Under the pieces are notes generated by a model, which saw only the letters and a list, made by a program, of their open reading frames with translations, was not told the DNA's origin and did not search any database. From CAWBJO01 sp963789175 (GTDB lineage: Bacteria > Pseudomonadota > Alphaproteobacteria > Rhizobiales > Aestuariivirgaceae): 64,000 nucleotides of DNA. A program made the translations under genes and the position numbers. Where the stretch lies: positions 372,001 to 436,000 of the forward strand of contig CAWBJO010000007.1 in assembly GCA_963789175.1 (NCBI GenBank), written 5' to 3'. Each line of letters begins with the position of its first letter. The stretch's first letter is position 1. Below are positions 61,897-64,000 of the stretch, piece after piece.

Positions 61897-62618
61897 GCAG
61901 CGGCATCGAAGTTCTCGTCGTCGACGACGATCACGACATCGCCGATTCGCTCGCCATGGTCATCGAGGCGCGCGGCCACAGCGTCACGGTGGCCTACAGC
62001 GGCGATGAAGCAATGAGGCTGGCGGCGGACCGGAAGTTCGACGTCGCGTTCTTCGACATCGTGATGCCCGGCAAGACCGGCGTCGAGAGCCTCTACGAGG
62101 TCAAGAAGCTGCAGCCCGACATGACCTGCTACATGATGACGGGGTTCAGCGTCGAGGCCCTGATCAGCCAGGCGCTCGCCGGCGGCGCGCTCGGCGTGCT
62201 GCACAAGCCCCTGATACCGGAAGAGGTGCTGAAGCTGCTGCCAAGCGCCCACGACGGTTCGGTGCTCATCGGCGATGAAGACAGCGACATCGTCCGCGCC
62301 ATCGGTCCCGCCCTGATGCGGGCCGGCTGGCCGACGGTGACGGCGCGCAACGCCGCCGAGGCCCACGTCCAGTTCAACAAGGTCCACATCGACGCGATGA
62401 TCCTCGATCTGTGCGATCCGTTGATGACCGGCGCGGAAGTCTGCGCCGAGGTCAACCGGATGGGCAGGCAGGTTCCGACGCTGCTGGTGACGGGCGAACA
62501 GACGAGGACGGGGCCGATCAAGCGCGGCGCCGTCGCTTATCTGCACAAGCCGGTAGACCCGGTCGAAGTCCTGGCGCTGATCGATCGCGCCCGGCCGGCC
62601 CTGCGGGTCGCCCAATAA
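61893..62618 (+). CDS. Response regulator with two receiver domains
   Basis: A 241-residue protein made of two receiver domains and no output domain. Domain 1 (~5-120): VLVVDDDHDIADSL, phospho-Asp in FFDIVMPGKTG, MMTGFS and LHKPL. Domain 2 (~125-235): LIGDEDSDIVR, phospho-Asp in MILDLCDPLMTG, LLVTGE and LHKPVDP. Both keep the Asp, Thr and Lys marks. Its ATG overlaps the kinase stop. It is likely a phosphate relay or sink between the kinase and an output elsewhere. Confidence 0.92.
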   Translation: MSSGIEVLVVDDDHDIADSLAMVIEARGHSVTVAYSGDEAMRLAADRKFDVAFFDIVMPGKTGVESLYEVKKLQPDMTCYMMTGFSVEALISQALAGGALGVLHKPLIPEEVLKLLPSAHDGSVLIGDEDSDIVRAIGPALMRAGWPTVTARNAAEAHVQFNKVHIDAMILDLCDPLMTGAEVCAEVNRMGRQVPTLLVTGEQTRTGPIKRGAVAYLHKPVDPVEVLALIDRARPALRVAQ

Positions 62619-62655
62619 CGACACGACGATCGCGACGCGCGCGGAAGGACGGAAG

Positions 62656-63030
62656 ATGGCGAAGACGGAACTGGACGTATTGCTGGTAGACGACGACGAG
62701 GAGCTTCTGGCGAGCGTCGAGGATATCCTCACCAGCATGGGCTACCGCGTCAAAGCGTGCTCGAGCATCGACATGGCGCTCGATGCGGCGCTCAGCAAGG
62801 ATTTCGCGATCGGGCTCATCGACTATCGCCTGGGAAGCCTCAAGAACGGCCTCGATCTGATCGAGGAGCTGCAGGTCTATCATCCGAACGCCAAGTTCGT
62901 GATGATCACCGCCGACATCGAGAAGGCGACCCAGGTGCGGGCCGCGCATCTCCAGCTCTTCGACTACCTGCGCAAGCCGGTGCCGCCGCAGACGCTGATC
63001 CGGACCGTGCAGAGGGCGCTCGCCGCCTAG
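62656..63030 (+). CDS. Single-domain response regulator
   Basis: A 124-residue receiver with no output domain: VLLVDDDEELLASVEDILTS, phospho-Asp in IGLIDYRLGSLKNG, FVMITAD and YLRKPVPPQTL. It follows the two-receiver protein by 37 nt with GGAAGGACGG upstream of the ATG. The three genes form one signalling operon. How the signal leaves it is unknown. Confidence 0.93.
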   Translation: MAKTELDVLLVDDDEELLASVEDILTSMGYRVKACSSIDMALDAALSKDFAIGLIDYRLGSLKNGLDLIEELQVYHPNAKFVMITADIEKATQVRAAHLQLFDYLRKPVPPQTLIRTVQRALAA

Positions 63031-63059
63031 GGCTTGCGGGCGAGAGGCGAGGGCGCCCC

Positions 63060-63689
63060 TCAGATCACCACCACGACTGCTCCGAGGCGAACGTGCTCGT
63101 AGAGCTCGGCCACGTCTTCATTGAGCATGCGGATGCACCCCGATGACGCCGCCTTGCCGATCGAGGCCGGCTCATTGGTGCCATGGATGCGATAGATCGA
63201 CGAGCCGAGGTAGATGGCGCGGGCGCCGAGCGGGTTTTCCGGGCCGCCGGCCATGAAGGCGGGCAGCTCGGGACGACGCTTGCGCATCGGCGCGGGCGGC
63301 CGCCAATCCGGCCAAGGCTGCTTGGCGCTGACGCGCTCGATGCCCGACCAGCCGAAGCCCTTCTTCGGCACGGCGACGGAATAGCGGGCGGCTTTGCCGT
63401 TGCCCAGGACGAAGTAGAGCGCACGCTCCTTGGTGTTGATGACGACCGAGCCGCGATCCATGCTAGTCGCGAAATCGACGATCTTCGCCCGCTTCAGCAC
63501 GCCGCGGGCCGGCATGTCGGGCGACAGGAAGGTGGGAAGGATTGGCCCGGTCGCGGCAGGCGTGATGACGATGGGCCCGTCCTTCGCGCCGGCGACGGCG
63601 GCCGTCGAGGGTGCAAATAGGAGAAGGAGCCCCAACGCCACCGTGGGGATCAGCTGGGTGAAGGTCCTGGGCAGTGCGGGGCGCTTCAT
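63060..63689 (-). CDS. L,D-transpeptidase (YkuD domain), exported
   Basis: A 209-residue periplasmic wall enzyme. Signal peptide: LIPTVALGLLLLFAPSTAAV around residues 9-28. The YkuD domain holds IVDFATSMDRGSVVINTKER, ALYFVLGNGKAARYSVAVPK, and the catalytic RIHGTNEPASIGKAASSG then CIRMLNEDV. It is closely similar in order and motif to the enzyme at 612-1298. The ATG at 63689 follows GGAGA; an earlier frame to 63845 is not used. It converges on the response regulator gene. Confidence 0.92.
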   Translation of the reverse strand: MKRPALPRTFTQLIPTVALGLLLLFAPSTAAVAGAKDGPIVITPAATGPILPTFLSPDMPARGVLKRAKIVDFATSMDRGSVVINTKERALYFVLGNGKAARYSVAVPKKGFGWSGIERVSAKQPWPDWRPPAPMRKRRPELPAFMAGGPENPLGARAIYLGSSIYRIHGTNEPASIGKAASSGCIRMLNEDVAELYEHVRLGAVVVVI

Positions 63690-63802
63690 GGCGGGTTCTC
63701 CTCTCCGATGAGGCCGTTCGTAGGGCCCCGGGCCTGAAACGTGGCTGAAGGGAGGATTTAGCTGCCGTTCACCTGGGCGGGCCGGGACCGGCAGGGCCGA
63801 CC

Positions 63803-63836
63803 AAAGAAAAAGCCGGAGGATTGGGCATCCTCCGGC
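63803..63836 (-). terminator. Rho-independent terminator of glnA
   Basis: On the minus strand GCCGGAGGAT and ATCCTCCGGC (complementary to 63827-63836 and 63812-63821) pair perfectly around GCCCA and are followed by TTTTTCTTT. It lies 30 nt past the glnA stop. Confidence 0.9.
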
Positions 63837-63865
63837 GCGCCTCACCCAGGGAGAATGAGGACGCT

Positions 63866-64000
63866 CTAGCAGGAATAGTACATGTCGAACTCGACCGGAT
63901 GGGGAGTGTGCTCGAAGCGGATCACCTCTTCCATCTTGAGGTCGATGTAGCTGTCGATCAGGTCGTCGCTGAAGACGCCGCCCTTCTTCAGGAAGTCGCG
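63866..64000 (-). CDS. glnA: Glutamine synthetase type I, carboxyl end only
   Basis: The last 44 residues and stop codon of a gene that begins beyond the window. The end reads RDFLKKGGVFSDDLIDSYID, then LKMEEVIRFEHTPHPVEFDM and YYSC, which matches the carboxyl end of type I glutamine synthetase. The enzyme makes glutamine from glutamate and ammonia and is usually preceded by glnB in this group. The adenylylation Tyr lies slightly upstream of the visible part or outside it. Confidence 0.93.
   Translation of the reverse strand, partial: RDFLKKGGVFSDDLIDSYIDLKMEEVIRFEHTPHPVEFDMYYSC

Overview
The window is high-GC DNA packed with genes on both strands. It most likely comes from an alphaproteobacterium of the Hyphomicrobiales (Rhizobiales) type. 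The basis is gene content: a B12-dependent class II ribonucleotide reductase, the complex I subunit NDUFA12, the alpha-type order NDUFA12-mlaD-DUF2155 facing aat-accC-accB-aroQ, the run rne / amiC / PBP1A / prfB, an M23 peptidase next to a bactofilin, an eight-gene suf operon, and several DUF1127 proteins. No species is claimed.

Layout. 1-3035: a truncated secreted protein, an L,D-transpeptidase, a 21-residue lysine-rich peptide and a Gfo/Idh/MocA oxidoreductase. 3036-6859: an accessory zone with a structured RNA plus an 86-residue protein, a second possible RNA, a lone Cas2-like protein, and a 2-kb low-GC insertion at the 3' end of nrdJ, bounded by 24-bp direct repeats and carrying decayed genes. 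6860-20388: nrdJ, a cation efflux protein, several small secreted or membrane proteins, a beta-barrel outer membrane protein, two VOC proteins, CspA, and the NDUFA12-mlaD-methyltransferase-DUF2155 run. 20395-28313 (minus strand): aat, accC, accB (with a frameshift), aroQ, a DsbA-like protein, an M48 protease and RNase E. 28866-42628: cell-envelope genes (amiC, PBP1A, M23 peptidase, bactofilin, AsmA-like protein, anmK), prfB with its programmed frameshift, tyrS and a hydrolase. 42863-50009: iscR-like regulator, cysteine desulfurase, sufB, sufC, sufD, sufS, sufT, sufA. 50026-55334: DEAD-box helicase, aquaporin, two small secreted proteins, parE. 55372-57018: a second copy of the structured RNA with a paralogous small protein, then three DUF1127 genes. 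57222-64000: glutamine amidotransferase, acetyltransferase, amidinotransferase-fold hydrolase, a histidine kinase with two output-less response regulators, another L,D-transpeptidase and the end of glnA.

The most interesting item is the pair of RNA/protein units at 3474-3993 and 55372-55981. Each has a matching promoter of the form TTGACG-16-nt-TATAAG, then a roughly 200-nt leader whose helices show compensatory changes between copies, then a short ORF. The two encoded proteins are diverged paralogs with no domain I recognise. The second copy sits next to the DUF1127 cluster.

Two cautions. accB, which should be essential, is broken by one extra base in a C-run, so the assembly may contain small indels. 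The frameshifts in the 2-kb insertion may therefore be real decay, sequence errors, or both. Functions rest on motifs read by eye; no database search was possible.
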